From: Methanobrevibacter ruminantium
GTDB lineage: Archaea; Methanobacteriota; Methanobacteria; Methanobacteriales; Methanobacteriaceae
Reading direction: 5' to 3'
DNA: 64,000 nt
Assembly (NCBI GenBank): GCA_004553595.1
Contig: SFKZ01000004.1
Location: 62,001-126,000, forward strand
Every line of letters starts with the position of its first letter. The stretch's first letter is position 1. This document shows, one piece after another, positions 25,176-34,452 of this stretch. The notes beneath the pieces are model-generated. The model was not told the origin of the DNA. It saw only the letters and a program-made list of their open reading frames with translations, and searched no databases. The position numbers were made by a program, and so were the translations under genes.

Positions 25176-26003
25176 TTATTTTTGAATAAGAGAACCTGGA
25201 ACACCAAATTCATCGTATTTTTGTGCAATTTTTGCAACGGTTCCGTCTTCAAACATTTCGTCTAAAGTAGCTTGGATTTGGTCTTTTAACTCATCATTAC
25301 CTTTTTTGAAACCTACACCATATTGTTCAGAAGAGATTTCCTCATCTAATATTTTGTATTGGTCACTGCCTTTTTGGCTGATTTGGTATTGAGCTACACC
25401 AATATCGATTGCAACTGCGTCACAAGCACCGGATTCTAAGTCCATGAATGCAGTGTTATAGTCAGCAATTTGAGTTAAGGAATCAAAGGTGTCTGCTAAA
25501 GGTTTTTGATCTCCTTCAAGAGCTGCTAATGCAGAGGAATCTTTTTGGGTTTCTACGATTTTGCCTTCTAAGTCATCTAAATCGTTGATACCTGAATCAG
25601 CTTTTACAACAATAACTTGTTTGTTGTCAATATATGGTTCAGACCAGGTGTAATCGTTTTCTCTACCGTTGATGGTAAATCCGTTCCAAATACAGTCGAT
25701 AGAACCAGAGTCTAATTCACTGTCTTTAGCATCCCAATCTATTGGTTGTTTTACTAAAGTCCAGTTATTTCTGTCACAGACTTCTTGAGCTAAGTCTAAG
25801 TCAAATCCAACATATTCCCCACTGTCATCTTTATATCCATATGGAGGGAATTCTGCGTCGAAACCAACAACTAAAGTGCTGTCATCGTTAACAGTAGCTG
25901 CTTCATCTCCACCTAAGAAATCAAAGAAACCTGCGCTGGAAGCACCGATTAATAAGAAGACTAATAATGCAGCTCCTAATATAATTCCTATTTTTTTATT
26001 CAT
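25176..26003 (-). CDS. Polar amino acid ABC transporter, substrate-binding protein
   Basis: 275-aa solute-binding protein, family 3. The N-terminus KKIGIILGAALLVFLLIGASSAG is a membrane anchor or signal segment without a lipobox cysteine, so the protein is probably tethered by its helix on the outer face. The binding fold starts STLVVGFDAEFPPYGYKDDSGEYVGFDLDLAQEVCDRNN. The ligand arginine is in IWNGFTINGRENDYTW, a position typical for amino-acid carboxylate binding. The substrate (Gln, Glu, Cys or basic) is not decidable. It is separated from the permease by 178 bases of A/T-rich DNA, so it may be made at a higher level than the membrane parts. Confidence 0.92.
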   Translation of the reverse strand: MNKKIGIILGAALLVFLLIGASSAGFFDFLGGDEAATVNDDSTLVVGFDAEFPPYGYKDDSGEYVGFDLDLAQEVCDRNNWTLVKQPIDWDAKDSELDSGSIDCIWNGFTINGRENDYTWSEPYIDNKQVIVVKADSGINDLDDLEGKIVETQKDSSALAALEGDQKPLADTFDSLTQIADYNTAFMDLESGACDAVAIDIGVAQYQISQKGSDQYKILDEEISSEQYGVGFKKGNDELKDQIQATLDEMFEDGTVAKIAQKYDEFGVPGSLIQK

Positions 26004-26469
26004 ATTTACACCAAATATTTTTAATTTATAATATATTATAAATTAGATAAATAAAAAAATCTAATCTACATATTTATTTAAGAAAATCATATTATATAAA
26101 ATAGTGTCATTTAATCAAAAAAATATTAAAAATAATGTCAAAAATGCAAGTTATGACAAATAAAAGCAAAAAATAATAAATATTGTTTAAGTTTTAATAA
26201 ATTAGAGAATGAATAATTTTTAATAAAAATTATAAAACAATATGATAAAATTTTTTAATAAAAATAGAAATTATAGTAAAAATTTGTTTCAAATCATTAA
26301 AACTAAGAAAAAAATTTAAAAAAATAAAATTTTAAAGGATTTTAAATCTAATAAAAAGAAAATAAAATACGAATAATAAGTTATACGTAAAATAAAGAAC
26401 AATTAATAAAAATTATGAAAAAGTTAAAAAAGATGAAAATTAAAAAATTTGAAAAATGAAAAAATTAAT
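26004..26469. other. AT-rich intergenic region upstream of the binding protein gene
   Basis: 465 bases, no gene, RNA or clear dyad. It should hold the ABC operon promoter (minus strand) near its left end and the end of the mmp2 transcription unit at its right end. Nothing else is apparent. Confidence 0.5.
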
Positions 26470-27447
26470 TTATTCATTCATTTTCAATACAGGATTCTTT
26501 TCCTGAGAGAATAAAACTGCTTTTTCATCACCATGTTCCAAATAAAGAACTTTTTCTTCTATTACATCACCAACAACAGCAACTTCAAATGAATATGGGC
26601 TTAAGGTGTCAATGATCTTTTGGCAGTTTTCCTCTTTAGCAGTCAAAATGAATGCCGCTCCAGGATAAGCCATTAGCCAATCTTCCCAAGAGACATCAGG
26701 ATTTCTTGGAATCAAATCAAGGTTGACGCAAGCACCAACACCAGATGCCTCAAGAAGCATCTCTAAAGTGCCTAATGTTCCCGGATTACTGATATCCTTT
26801 CCAGCTGTAGGAAGATGTGCTTCAGCAATTTCCTGCATGACCTTTATTTGATCTTGAACCAACTTGTCATCCTTTTCATAGGTGGTGTCCCAATTTAAAG
26901 CAAATTGAGGATGCTGTCTGCCATCAGTATCAATAGCTACAATGACCTTATCGCCAACGCTTGCACCTGCAGAGGTGATTAATGAATCTTTCTTTGCAAT
27001 ACCTGCAATAGCCACATCCAATGAATTGAATTCAGAATCTGGGTGAAGGTGCCCTCCAACCATAGGGACATTGAACTTCTTGCATCCATCAACAATACCT
27101 TGAAGAAGATCATCATAGATTTCATCATCAAAAATGGACATTGTATTTACCATAGCTATTGGCTTTCCCCCCATAGCTGCAATGTCATTAACGTTTACAA
27201 GCACGGAACAATAACCCGCCCAATAAGGATTTACACTCATCAATTGGCCCCAAATCCCATCGGCAGCAAGCAATATAACCTGATTGTTTCCAATGTCAAT
27301 AGCTGAAGCATCATCTCCAAAGTCAAGAAGGACTTCACCAGAGATATTATAGACTTCACCTAAGGTTTTTGTAACTTTTTCAATGGAATTCTTACGGCTG
27401 ACTCCTACAAATCCCTGAAGTGATTTAACAAGTTCTTCAAAATCCAT
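26470..27447 (-). CDS. mmp2: Methanogenesis marker protein 2, AIR-synthase-related
   Basis: 325-aa protein of the PurM/ThiL/SelD/HypE ATP-binding fold, restricted in this form to methanogens. The nucleotide region is LLDFGDDASAIDIGNNQVILLAADGIW, then NVNDIAAMGGKPIAMVNTMS and MVGGHLHPDSEFNSLDVAIAGIAKK. The glycine-rich C-terminal half has AGKDISNPGTLGTLEMLLEASGVGACVNLDLIP. It probably activates a carboxyl or acyl group with ATP; its substrate is unknown to me. Of two adjacent ATG codons the second (27447) is five bases from AGGTG and is preferred. It lies just downstream of the DUF2117-type gene. Confidence 0.88.
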   Translation of the reverse strand: MDFEELVKSLQGFVGVSRKNSIEKVTKTLGEVYNISGEVLLDFGDDASAIDIGNNQVILLAADGIWGQLMSVNPYWAGYCSVLVNVNDIAAMGGKPIAMVNTMSIFDDEIYDDLLQGIVDGCKKFNVPMVGGHLHPDSEFNSLDVAIAGIAKKDSLITSAGASVGDKVIVAIDTDGRQHPQFALNWDTTYEKDDKLVQDQIKVMQEIAEAHLPTAGKDISNPGTLGTLEMLLEASGVGACVNLDLIPRNPDVSWEDWLMAYPGAAFILTAKEENCQKIIDTLSPYSFEVAVVGDVIEEKVLYLEHGDEKAVLFSQEKNPVLKMNE

Positions 27448-27540
27448 CATTACACCTTTAATAATAAAAATAATTTAAAATAATTTAGATATTAAATCAA
27501 TAATTTGCTCAATAATTGGCTATAAAAATAATTAAATAAA

Positions 27541-29634
27541 TCAATTCTGCCTATCAGAATCGTCGGATTCCTGTGAATCATCAACTGAATCTCCAAATTC
27601 CTCTTCAATATATTCAGCCCATCCATCGGATTCATCTGCATATTCACCAATAGACTCTTCTGAAGAAACATCATTTAAGTTTTCATCCAGATAAACCTCT
27701 TCAACTGGAACATCTTCATAAATGACCTCTTCGTCATCATGCTCAACAAAAATCTCCTCAACCATAGGCTCATCTGAATCACGCTCAACATAAACCTCTT
27801 CAACTAAAGGTTCTCCTTTATCATGTTCAACATAAATCTCTTCAACGAAATGCTCATCGTTACCATGTTCAACATAGATTTCCTCAACTAAAGGCTCGTC
27901 GGCAGTTTCTTCTAATGGAACCTCATCATAATAAATGGAATCCTCTTCATCAGGATAAACTTCATCATCAAGATAAATCTCTTCATCGAAATAGACTTCT
28001 TCGTATTCACCGGATCCATGTTCAACTAACAGCTCTTCAAGTTGAGCATCGGAAAGTTCCTCAAAATCATCAGCAGCATATTCTTCAAGTGGAAAATCAT
28101 AATTTTCATCCAAATAAATCTCTTCCCCTTCCTCTAAGGTCTCATATTCAAATCCATCAATGAACTCATCCAGATTTTCAACAAGTTCAGGATTTTCATC
28201 AACAACCTCCTGATAAGTGTCAATAACATTATAATCGCAATCCTTTTCGACAAAGCTTGGAACTATGTCCTTTACTTTCTCAACAAGATGATCCTTGAAA
28301 ACATTGAATATGACAGCTTTAAATTCCTCTACAGAATTGTCTTTCTCATCAAAAGGCATTTCAAATGTGTCCTTTGACATGAAGATTTCCTCATTGATGT
28401 ATTGGCCGACAATATCATCAAAACCGGAAGCGACTTCAAGGAATATTGATTTTTCATTGACAAAGCCGTTTTCAACAACCTTATCCAAATCTCCATCAAT
28501 GATTCCAATGATTGGTATATTGAATCTGTACAAAATGTCAGAAGCGACCAATGAAGTGTCGTCACCTATTGTAACAACCAAGTCAAAGTCCTTGAATTTG
28601 TAAATGTCATAAGCAGCATGATCCACATAAGCCACTTTAAAGGAATACTCATCCTCAGAAATTTCACCGGAGTAAAGATTTCTCTCAATATCATTTACAT
28701 AAATATCATTATTAGACAATATCCTTGGATTGATGTCTTCAGATTTTCTAAGCAAACCGGTTTTCACGATTATCCTTTCCAAATCAACAGGACCTAACTT
28801 TTCAAGTCCATGATATTTGATGGTTCCGTTGATGATGTCTACAATCATTCCATCACGGGCAATGAGGACAATGGAATCTGCATTGGAATATCCAACAACA
28901 ATTCCATTAATGAAGATATTTTCATCAGGGCTTACGCCATGAATCTTACGGTAAGTGTAATTGCTGGTTTCATAATCATCATAGGATTGCAATAACTTTT
29001 CAATGGATTTTTCATCTTCACTCTCTTGATTATTTGAAAAATAGTCTGAAACAACTTCTTCCGGTGTGACTTCAATTAAATCCAAAGCTGCTTTCAAGCC
29101 ACCAAATAGTTCTTCAAAGTTAAAGGAAAGAGACTCAAGCATATTTTTATCGCCTAAGCCTAAACGTGCCCTTTTGCTTTTTCTGCTTTTAGCCAATTGC
29201 TCATTCAAAATCACATTCCAACTGATGATTGCACCATCTTCCTCTCCCGGCCTTTCTATTTGAATAACAGGAATGCTTGATTCATACAATGGCTTATGGT
29301 TGGTAGCTAAAAAATCCTCATTGGAAATCTGTTTGAAATAATGAGTAAATACCTTATAACCAAAAACACGTCCAGTTTCAGGAGACTTTCCATAATTCAA
29401 TAGGAAAATGACATCAGCACGTTCCCTGTTGAACAGCTCCAATGATTGACTAGGCAATAATTTCAATGATATGTCAATGACATCCTCTAATCCGGCATCG
29501 ATTACTGCTGTTCTGCCCATTGTTCCACCTAAACGACAACTGACATTACCAAAATTAGACAGAATATCAATAATTTTTTCGGCCCACCCTGAATCAACTA
29601 TTCCTGGACCATGTACAACTACACCAATTTCCAT
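27541..29634 (-). CDS. DUF2117-type methanogen protein with a long acidic repeat tail (697 aa)
   Basis: The N-terminal ~430 residues match the DUF2117 archaeal family as I remember it: IGVVVHGPGIVDSGWAEKIIDIL, SCRLGGTMGRTAVIDAGLEDVIDIS and a VVTIGDDTSLVASDILYRFNIPIIGIIDGDLDKV segment that looks like a nucleotide or metal fold. Residues ~490-697 are almost pure acid (E, D, V, Y) and include four or five near-identical 14-residue repeats of the VEEIYVEHD type. The tail is predicted to be disordered. Function is unknown. The ATG at 29634 follows GGTG by five bases; the GTG at 29640 is inside that site. Upstream is nob1, downstream mmp2. Confidence 0.8.
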   Translation of the reverse strand: MEIGVVVHGPGIVDSGWAEKIIDILSNFGNVSCRLGGTMGRTAVIDAGLEDVIDISLKLLPSQSLELFNRERADVIFLLNYGKSPETGRVFGYKVFTHYFKQISNEDFLATNHKPLYESSIPVIQIERPGEEDGAIISWNVILNEQLAKSRKSKRARLGLGDKNMLESLSFNFEELFGGLKAALDLIEVTPEEVVSDYFSNNQESEDEKSIEKLLQSYDDYETSNYTYRKIHGVSPDENIFINGIVVGYSNADSIVLIARDGMIVDIINGTIKYHGLEKLGPVDLERIIVKTGLLRKSEDINPRILSNNDIYVNDIERNLYSGEISEDEYSFKVAYVDHAAYDIYKFKDFDLVVTIGDDTSLVASDILYRFNIPIIGIIDGDLDKVVENGFVNEKSIFLEVASGFDDIVGQYINEEIFMSKDTFEMPFDEKDNSVEEFKAVIFNVFKDHLVEKVKDIVPSFVEKDCDYNVIDTYQEVVDENPELVENLDEFIDGFEYETLEEGEEIYLDENYDFPLEEYAADDFEELSDAQLEELLVEHGSGEYEEVYFDEEIYLDDEVYPDEEDSIYYDEVPLEETADEPLVEEIYVEHGNDEHFVEEIYVEHDKGEPLVEEVYVERDSDEPMVEEIFVEHDDEEVIYEDVPVEEVYLDENLNDVSSEESIGEYADESDGWAEYIEEEFGDSVDDSQESDDSDRQN
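27722..27905. repeat. 42-bp in-frame tandem repeats encoding the acidic tail
   Basis: About four copies of a 42-base unit, each encoding 14 residues of the form VEEIYVEHDxxEPL. The copies differ at several bases, so the array is old rather than freshly expanded. It lies inside the DUF2117-type gene and keeps the frame. Confidence 0.85.
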
Positions 29635-29651
29635 ATTCACACCAAATACGT

Positions 29652-30158
29652 TTAATAGGTTTTTATTCTTCTTTTAAATACTTTAGACCCGCATATTTCA
29701 CAATCGTCAAAAGGATAGTCTGCATCAAACTCCTTCTTGCATCCTTCACATGTTTTAACCCAATTGTATATTCCCTTAATCCCTTCAGTTATTATGCTGT
29801 CATATGGAATATCAATGATTTTCAAAACATTCTGCATTGAATAATCATCGGTTAAAACCTTAATGTTTTCATTTTCACTCTTTAAGTCTAAAGCTAAAGC
29901 CAATAGCTTTTTATCTGCTTCGGATAAACGCAAATCATCTCCAGATTTGGAGATAATTTCATTCAATTCTTCAATAAACTCTTCTTTTGGCTCTTTTATT
30001 ATTATTTTTCCTTCTTCAATAGCTTGATCTAACAATATCTTGGATTTTAAGTCCTTTACTTCATCGGTTATCAGAGAAACAGTGAAGTTAAATTGGCTTT
30101 TTGGTTCAAAGCCATTGATAAATGCAGACGCATCCAAGATATAAAATAAATCATTCAT
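29652..30158 (-). CDS. nob1: rRNA maturation endonuclease Nob1 (PIN domain with zinc ribbon)
   Basis: PIN nuclease that cuts at the 3' end of 16S rRNA during small-subunit maturation. Catalytic acids are visible in YILDASAFING near the start, LSEADKKLLALALDL in the middle and VLTDDYSMQNVL. The C-terminal zinc ribbon reads CEGC...CEIC. Length 168 aa is that of archaeal Nob1. The ATG lacks a strong ribosome binding site. Its stop is 17 bases from the start of the DUF2117-type gene, so the two are likely one transcript. Confidence 0.9.
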   Translation of the reverse strand: MNDLFYILDASAFINGFEPKSQFNFTVSLITDEVKDLKSKILLDQAIEEGKIIIKEPKEEFIEELNEIISKSGDDLRLSEADKKLLALALDLKSENENIKVLTDDYSMQNVLKIIDIPYDSIITEGIKGIYNWVKTCEGCKKEFDADYPFDDCEICGSKVFKRRIKTY

Positions 30159-30371
30159 AATAAATATATTTATATTTTAAATAAATAAAGTTAATGATAT
30201 TAATTTAAGTAATAATCGTATAATTGCATATTTAAATAACATGCAAAATTCAATAAATTATAAAAAATATTTTATATGAAATCAATAAAAATTAATATGA
30301 AATATATCAATTTAACATATTAATTTTAAAAAATTAGAAATTTATTAAAAAATAATCATGGAAGTGATCTT

Positions 30372-30890
30372 ATGAAAAGCGAAACTATGGAATTGCATAA
30401 AAAGAAAGCACCTATAAAAGTATCCTGTGGTGTAATCACTCTTAGTGACAGGTTTTCCAATGACAAGGAGGGGGAAGAAAAGGACTTGTCTGGAAAATAC
30501 TTAAAAGAGGAATTGGCTAAAAAATATGATGTTGATGCTTACGCAATCATCCCTGACGAAATTGACACATTAAGACACACTATTGAGGAAATGATTGATA
30601 ATGGAATAGAAGTCATCATTACAACTGGCGGAACAGGACTCGAATCAAGGGACATCACCATTGAAACAATAGAACCTCTTTTTGAAAAGGAAATCAAGGG
30701 ATTTGGAGAAATATTCAGAGCTATTTCATATGAGGAATTAGGAGCAGGATCCCTATTGTCAAGAGCTACTGCAGGAATCTATAGAAAAACCATGATATTC
30801 GCAATGCCTGGCTCTCCAAATGCAGTAAAGACTGGCCTTGGAATCATTATTGATGAATTAGGTCACTTGAAAAAACATGCAACAAAATAA
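30372..30890 (+). CDS. moaB: Molybdenum cofactor biosynthesis protein MoaB/Mog family
   Basis: 172-aa protein that adenylates or binds molybdopterin on the way to the Mo/W cofactor needed by formylmethanofuran and formate dehydrogenases. Features are VSCGVITLSDRFSNDKEGEEKDLSGKYL, the pterin loop VIITTGGTGLESRDITIETI and the late FAMPGSPNAVKTGL. GGAAGTGATCTT precedes the ATG at 30372. It is a lone plus-strand gene between two minus-strand units. The assignment as MoaB rather than MogA follows the archaeal convention and length. Confidence 0.92.
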   Translation: MKSETMELHKKKAPIKVSCGVITLSDRFSNDKEGEEKDLSGKYLKEELAKKYDVDAYAIIPDEIDTLRHTIEEMIDNGIEVIITTGGTGLESRDITIETIEPLFEKEIKGFGEIFRAISYEELGAGSLLSRATAGIYRKTMIFAMPGSPNAVKTGLGIIIDELGHLKKHATK

Positions 30891-31043
30891 TTTTTATAAA
30901 CAACTAAAGAATAAATAAAAAAATGGTTAAGAGAATGAAATAATTAAATGAACCTATAAAAAAATAAAAAATTAAAAAAATAAAAAAATAGAAAAAAAGA
31001 GAAATATAAAAGAATTAAAAAACGATTGTTTTTTTAAATTCAA

Positions 31044-31568
31044 TTATTCAAAAAATTCGCTTACGGAAATTAATGGTTCAAGTGTGATTCCTTCATTTGC
31101 GAAGGTCTCCATTGCACCTTCTTCCCTGTCCACAACAACAAATGCTTTTTTAACTACTCCTCCATTATCAAGTATTGCATTTATTGCTTTTAATAAAGAT
31201 CCACCAGTGGTAGTAACATCTTCAACAAGTATTACATTGTCACCTTCAAGCAAATCTCCCTCAATCAATTTGGAAGTTCCGTAACCTTTTTTCTCTTTTC
31301 TAATCATTAAGAGAGGTTTTCTTGATTCAAGTGAAACAGCGGTTGCAATAGGAACCGCACCTAATGCAGGGCCTGCAATCTTATCAATGTCATCATCAAC
31401 CTTTTCATTGATCAGTTTAGCTATAGTGGACAATATTTCAGGTTCGGTTATGGCCCTTTTCATATTGACATAATAATTACTTTTTTTACCTGAAGCAAGA
31501 ATGAAATCTCCTTCTTCAAACACCTTGTTTTCCTTTAATATCTCAATCAAATACTCTTTTGTAACCAT
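31044..31568 (-). CDS. pyrE: Orotate phosphoribosyltransferase
   Basis: Makes orotidine 5'-phosphate from orotate and PRPP in pyrimidine synthesis; carAB of the same pathway is at 36924-41287. The PRPP loop is VILVEDVTTTGGSLLKAI. Other family parts are EGDFILASGKKSNYYVNMKRAIT and DKIAGPALGAVPIATAVSLES. The ATG at 31568 gives 174 aa; the GTG at 31577 is part of the ribosome binding site. It ends its transcription unit and is 25 bases after the PRC-barrel gene. Confidence 0.95.
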   Translation of the reverse strand: MVTKEYLIEILKENKVFEEGDFILASGKKSNYYVNMKRAITEPEILSTIAKLINEKVDDDIDKIAGPALGAVPIATAVSLESRKPLLMIRKEKKGYGTSKLIEGDLLEGDNVILVEDVTTTGGSLLKAINAILDNGGVVKKAFVVVDREEGAMETFANEGITLEPLISVSEFFE

Positions 31569-31593
31569 TGAAATCACAACTTGTAAAAATGAA

Positions 31594-31878
31594 TTATAAT
31601 TGACTTTTCAAATCCTCGATTTCCTCTTCCATTTGAGCAAGTTCCTCATCGAAAACGTCTTTCAAGATAATCTTGTCCCCAATTTTACTGATCATATCAA
31701 AAGGAATTACCAATTCACTTTTGCTGATGTTTAAGGATTCTTGAATTCCTCCTTTAGATACTATGATTGATTCTATGAAATTTTCTTCCAGGTCAACCTC
31801 AACATCAACAACCTTTCCCATACTTATTACGTCGTTGCCTAAAACCTCTTTACCGACTAATTCCTTAACTATTCTCAT
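31594..31878 (-). CDS. PRC-barrel domain protein (94 aa)
   Basis: Small beta-barrel protein: ELVGKEVLGNDVISMGKVVDVEVDLEE and IPFDMISKIGDKIILKD are the typical PRC strands. A short acidic helix, LAQMEEEIEDLKSQL, ends the protein. Archaeal PRC proteins include RNA-processing and cell-division (CdpB) members; this short form with a C-terminal coiled coil could belong to either. GGAGAGATTTTT precedes the ATG. It is just upstream of pyrE, likely co-transcribed. Confidence 0.85.
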   Translation of the reverse strand: MRIVKELVGKEVLGNDVISMGKVVDVEVDLEENFIESIIVSKGGIQESLNISKSELVIPFDMISKIGDKIILKDVFDEELAQMEEEIEDLKSQL

Positions 31879-32117
31879 AAAAATCTCTCCGAAAATAAGT
31901 TAGATAATAATTGTAATTGAAAATTTTTATATTAATAAACAATTAATAAACAATATTCTTTTTATTTTAATCAATTAATAAATATTTTGAAAAAATAAAT
32001 GAAAATAAAAATAATTATGAAAAAGTAAAAAAAAGTAAAAAATCGATAGAAATAAAAAAATAAAAAATAAAAAATAAAAAAATAGAAAGAATGAAAAGAA
32101 AAAGATAAAGATTTAAT

Positions 32118-32231
32118 TTAATCCTCACTGTTCCATTTTAATGCACCATACACAATACAAATTAATGTAATTAAAATTATTAATACATAAGCTCCCCAAA
32201 TCCAAGGATCTTCAATTCCTAAAACTACCAT
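32118..32231 (-). CDS. Symporter small accessory membrane protein (37 aa)
   Basis: A very short gene found by reading the gap after the symporter. The ATG at 32231 is preceded by GGTGATATT, and the GGTGA overlaps the stop of the symporter gene, giving tight coupling. The product starts MVVLGIEDPWIWGAYVLII, has one hydrophobic helix, and ends with Lys, Trp and acidic residues. This fits the MetS-like accessory proteins that follow SSS symporters. It probably stabilises or modulates the symporter in the membrane. Confidence 0.72.
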   Translation of the reverse strand: MVVLGIEDPWIWGAYVLIILITLICIVYGALKWNSED

Positions 32232-32239
32232 AATATCAC

Positions 32240-33889
32240 CTATTCTTTAGAAATCCCCTCAAAGGATTTGTCAAGGACTTTTTCATCAATTGGTTGTGTA
32301 AGCAAACTTACTACAATGGTAAATATTGCAGAAACAGGTATAGCAAAAATCATTACGTCAATTGAATACCAAGGCATGGTATTGATTAACATGTCTACAC
32401 CAAATATGAATTTACAAATACCAAGACCTGTTGCAGTTTTCTTAAATACGAATACAAGCAAGAATAAACTTGTTAATGTACCGGATAAAAGTCCTGCAAT
32501 TGCACCTTCCTTAGTTGTGCGTTTCCAGAATAAAGCTGCACAATAAACCGGCAAGAATGCTGCTGCACATAATCCCATGAACAATGAAGTACCAAGTGCT
32601 ACAATACTGCCAGGCAATGCTAAACCAATTACCAATGAAAGAATAACTGCTATTAAAATACCTGCTTGGCTAACTGAAATAAATCCAATTTTACTTTCTT
32701 CTACAGCCTTGTTTGCATTGAGTTCCTCTTCACTGTACTCATCAGAACCGCCTCTGTTTCTAATTGCATCTACAATATCATGACCTAATGCAGTTCCTTG
32801 AGTGTGGTACTGAGAACTTAAAGTGGACATAGCTGCTGCAAGCAATGACAATAGGAATATGTATACGAACCATTCCGGAAGCGCTGTTGAAATGAATGTT
32901 GGAATGATTGAATCCATGTTTCCACCAACATAATCAATTGCAATCTGTCCGAAATTCTGATAGAAGTATACATTGGATAAGGAACCTACAATATAAGCGG
33001 TACAAGTCATTACAACAATGAAGATAGCACCGATTAAAAGAGATCTGTGTAATTCCTTGTTAGATTTTACAGTCATGAATCTTACTGCAAGCTGTGGTTG
33101 AGCCAATGCACCGATACCTACACCCATAATGGTTGTGGTTACAAGAGACCACCAGAACGGACTTCCAAGTGTTGGGAAACTTGTCCAACCTGTACCTCCT
33201 TCGGCGATAGCATCAGGAGGATAAAGGTGAGCCATATTTGTAAGTGCAGTATTTGCTTCAGTAACACCACCCAATACCCAGTAAATGAATACAAGCAAGA
33301 TTATCATACCGACAAACATGATTGTTCCTTGCAATGCATCGGTATACATAACACCTTTTAAACCACCGAACAATACATAAGCACAGATGACAACTGCAAG
33401 CACCAAAAGCGCTAAATTAAAGTCAAGCATTAAAGAGCTTTCCATAAATCTTGCTGCACCAATAAGAACTACAGCCGCATAAATCGGCATAGCACAGAAG
33501 ATTAAAATTCCACTAAAGTACTGTATGAATTTACTATTGAATCTGCGGCCTAAAAACTCTGGAAATGTAAGGGATCCAAGATTTTTACCCATTCTACGAG
33601 TTCTTTTACCAAAGAATACGAATGCGATGAAAACCCCTACGAAAATATTTAAGAATACAAGCCAAAGTATACCCATACCGTATTTACCTGCAACCCCTCC
33701 GAAACCGACTATAGCTGCAGTGGAAATGAAAGTAGCCCCATAACTTAATGCCATGATATATGGGTGAGTTTCCCTACCTGCAATCATAAAGTCTTCTGAG
33801 GAATTAGTTCTCTTCCAAGCAAGGTATCCGACATACCCTACCATAATAAAATAGACGATAAAAACTATTCCTAATAAAAAGTAATTCAT
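32240..33889 (-). CDS. Sodium/solute symporter, SSS family (549 aa)
   Basis: Polytopic protein with about 13 helices. SSS features are the first helix VYFIMVGYVGYLAWKRTNSSEDFMIAGRETH, ALSYGATFISTAAIVGFGG, ADALQGTIMF-like YTDALQGTIMFVGM and SLLAAAMSTLSSQYHTQGTA, the last matching the Na+ site region. The substrate could be a carboxylate, amino acid or pantothenate; not decidable. It is followed by the small accessory protein gene, overlapping ribosome binding site and stop. AGAGGTTTTTGG precedes the ATG. Confidence 0.9.
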   Translation of the reverse strand: MNYFLLGIVFIVYFIMVGYVGYLAWKRTNSSEDFMIAGRETHPYIMALSYGATFISTAAIVGFGGVAGKYGMGILWLVFLNIFVGVFIAFVFFGKRTRRMGKNLGSLTFPEFLGRRFNSKFIQYFSGILIFCAMPIYAAVVLIGAARFMESSLMLDFNLALLVLAVVICAYVLFGGLKGVMYTDALQGTIMFVGMIILLVFIYWVLGGVTEANTALTNMAHLYPPDAIAEGGTGWTSFPTLGSPFWWSLVTTTIMGVGIGALAQPQLAVRFMTVKSNKELHRSLLIGAIFIVVMTCTAYIVGSLSNVYFYQNFGQIAIDYVGGNMDSIIPTFISTALPEWFVYIFLLSLLAAAMSTLSSQYHTQGTALGHDIVDAIRNRGGSDEYSEEELNANKAVEESKIGFISVSQAGILIAVILSLVIGLALPGSIVALGTSLFMGLCAAAFLPVYCAALFWKRTTKEGAIAGLLSGTLTSLFLLVFVFKKTATGLGICKFIFGVDMLINTMPWYSIDVMIFAIPVSAIFTIVVSLLTQPIDEKVLDKSFEGISKE

Positions 33890-34452
33890 CCAAAAACCTC
33901 TAAATAAAGATCAGTATTAAAAATAATTATTTTGAATATTTTATCCTAAACGCTTTTCTAAAATTTCAATTATAAAATAACATTCAAAAAATAATTAATA
34001 ATATTTAATAAAAATGAACAAAATTTATCATTATAGAAAATAATTCATTTAGAATAGTAAAATTTAATAAATAATACTTTTACACAATAATCTTTAATTT
34101 ATATTATATATAAATTTTTTTAGAAATTACTAAAAAATATATGGAACCTTATTAAGTCTTAATAAAGTTAATAAATTGATTAAATAGAATATTTTGGAAA
34201 ATAAAAACTAAACTGTGCAGAAATGAACAAAAAATATACAATTTATACATTAAAAAGAATTTTTAAACTAGTAAACTTATTAATGATTAAAAATAAATTA
34301 AATAATGTTATTAAATTATAAGTTTTAAAACGGTTTTATTTAAAAAATAATTTAATTCATATGACTATTATTTTAAATCAAAATAAATCTTAAATTTATA
34401 ATGTTAAGTAAATTATTACTCAAAAGACATATTGAATCATTGGAGAAATTAT
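33890..34452. other. Divergent promoter region upstream of the aryl-CoA ligase
   Basis: About 560 A/T-rich bases with no gene. A 17-bp palindrome TTATTAAG-T-CTTAATAA sits at 34149-34165. A TATA-like AAATTTATAATG near 34391-34402 would serve the gene at 34453. No other structure is clear. Confidence 0.5.

Noticed and set aside
27915..28163. Plus-strand His/Gln-rich frame opposite the DUF2117-type gene
   Set aside because: It is the antisense reading of the acidic GAA/GAT-rich tail repeats, with no ribosome site.
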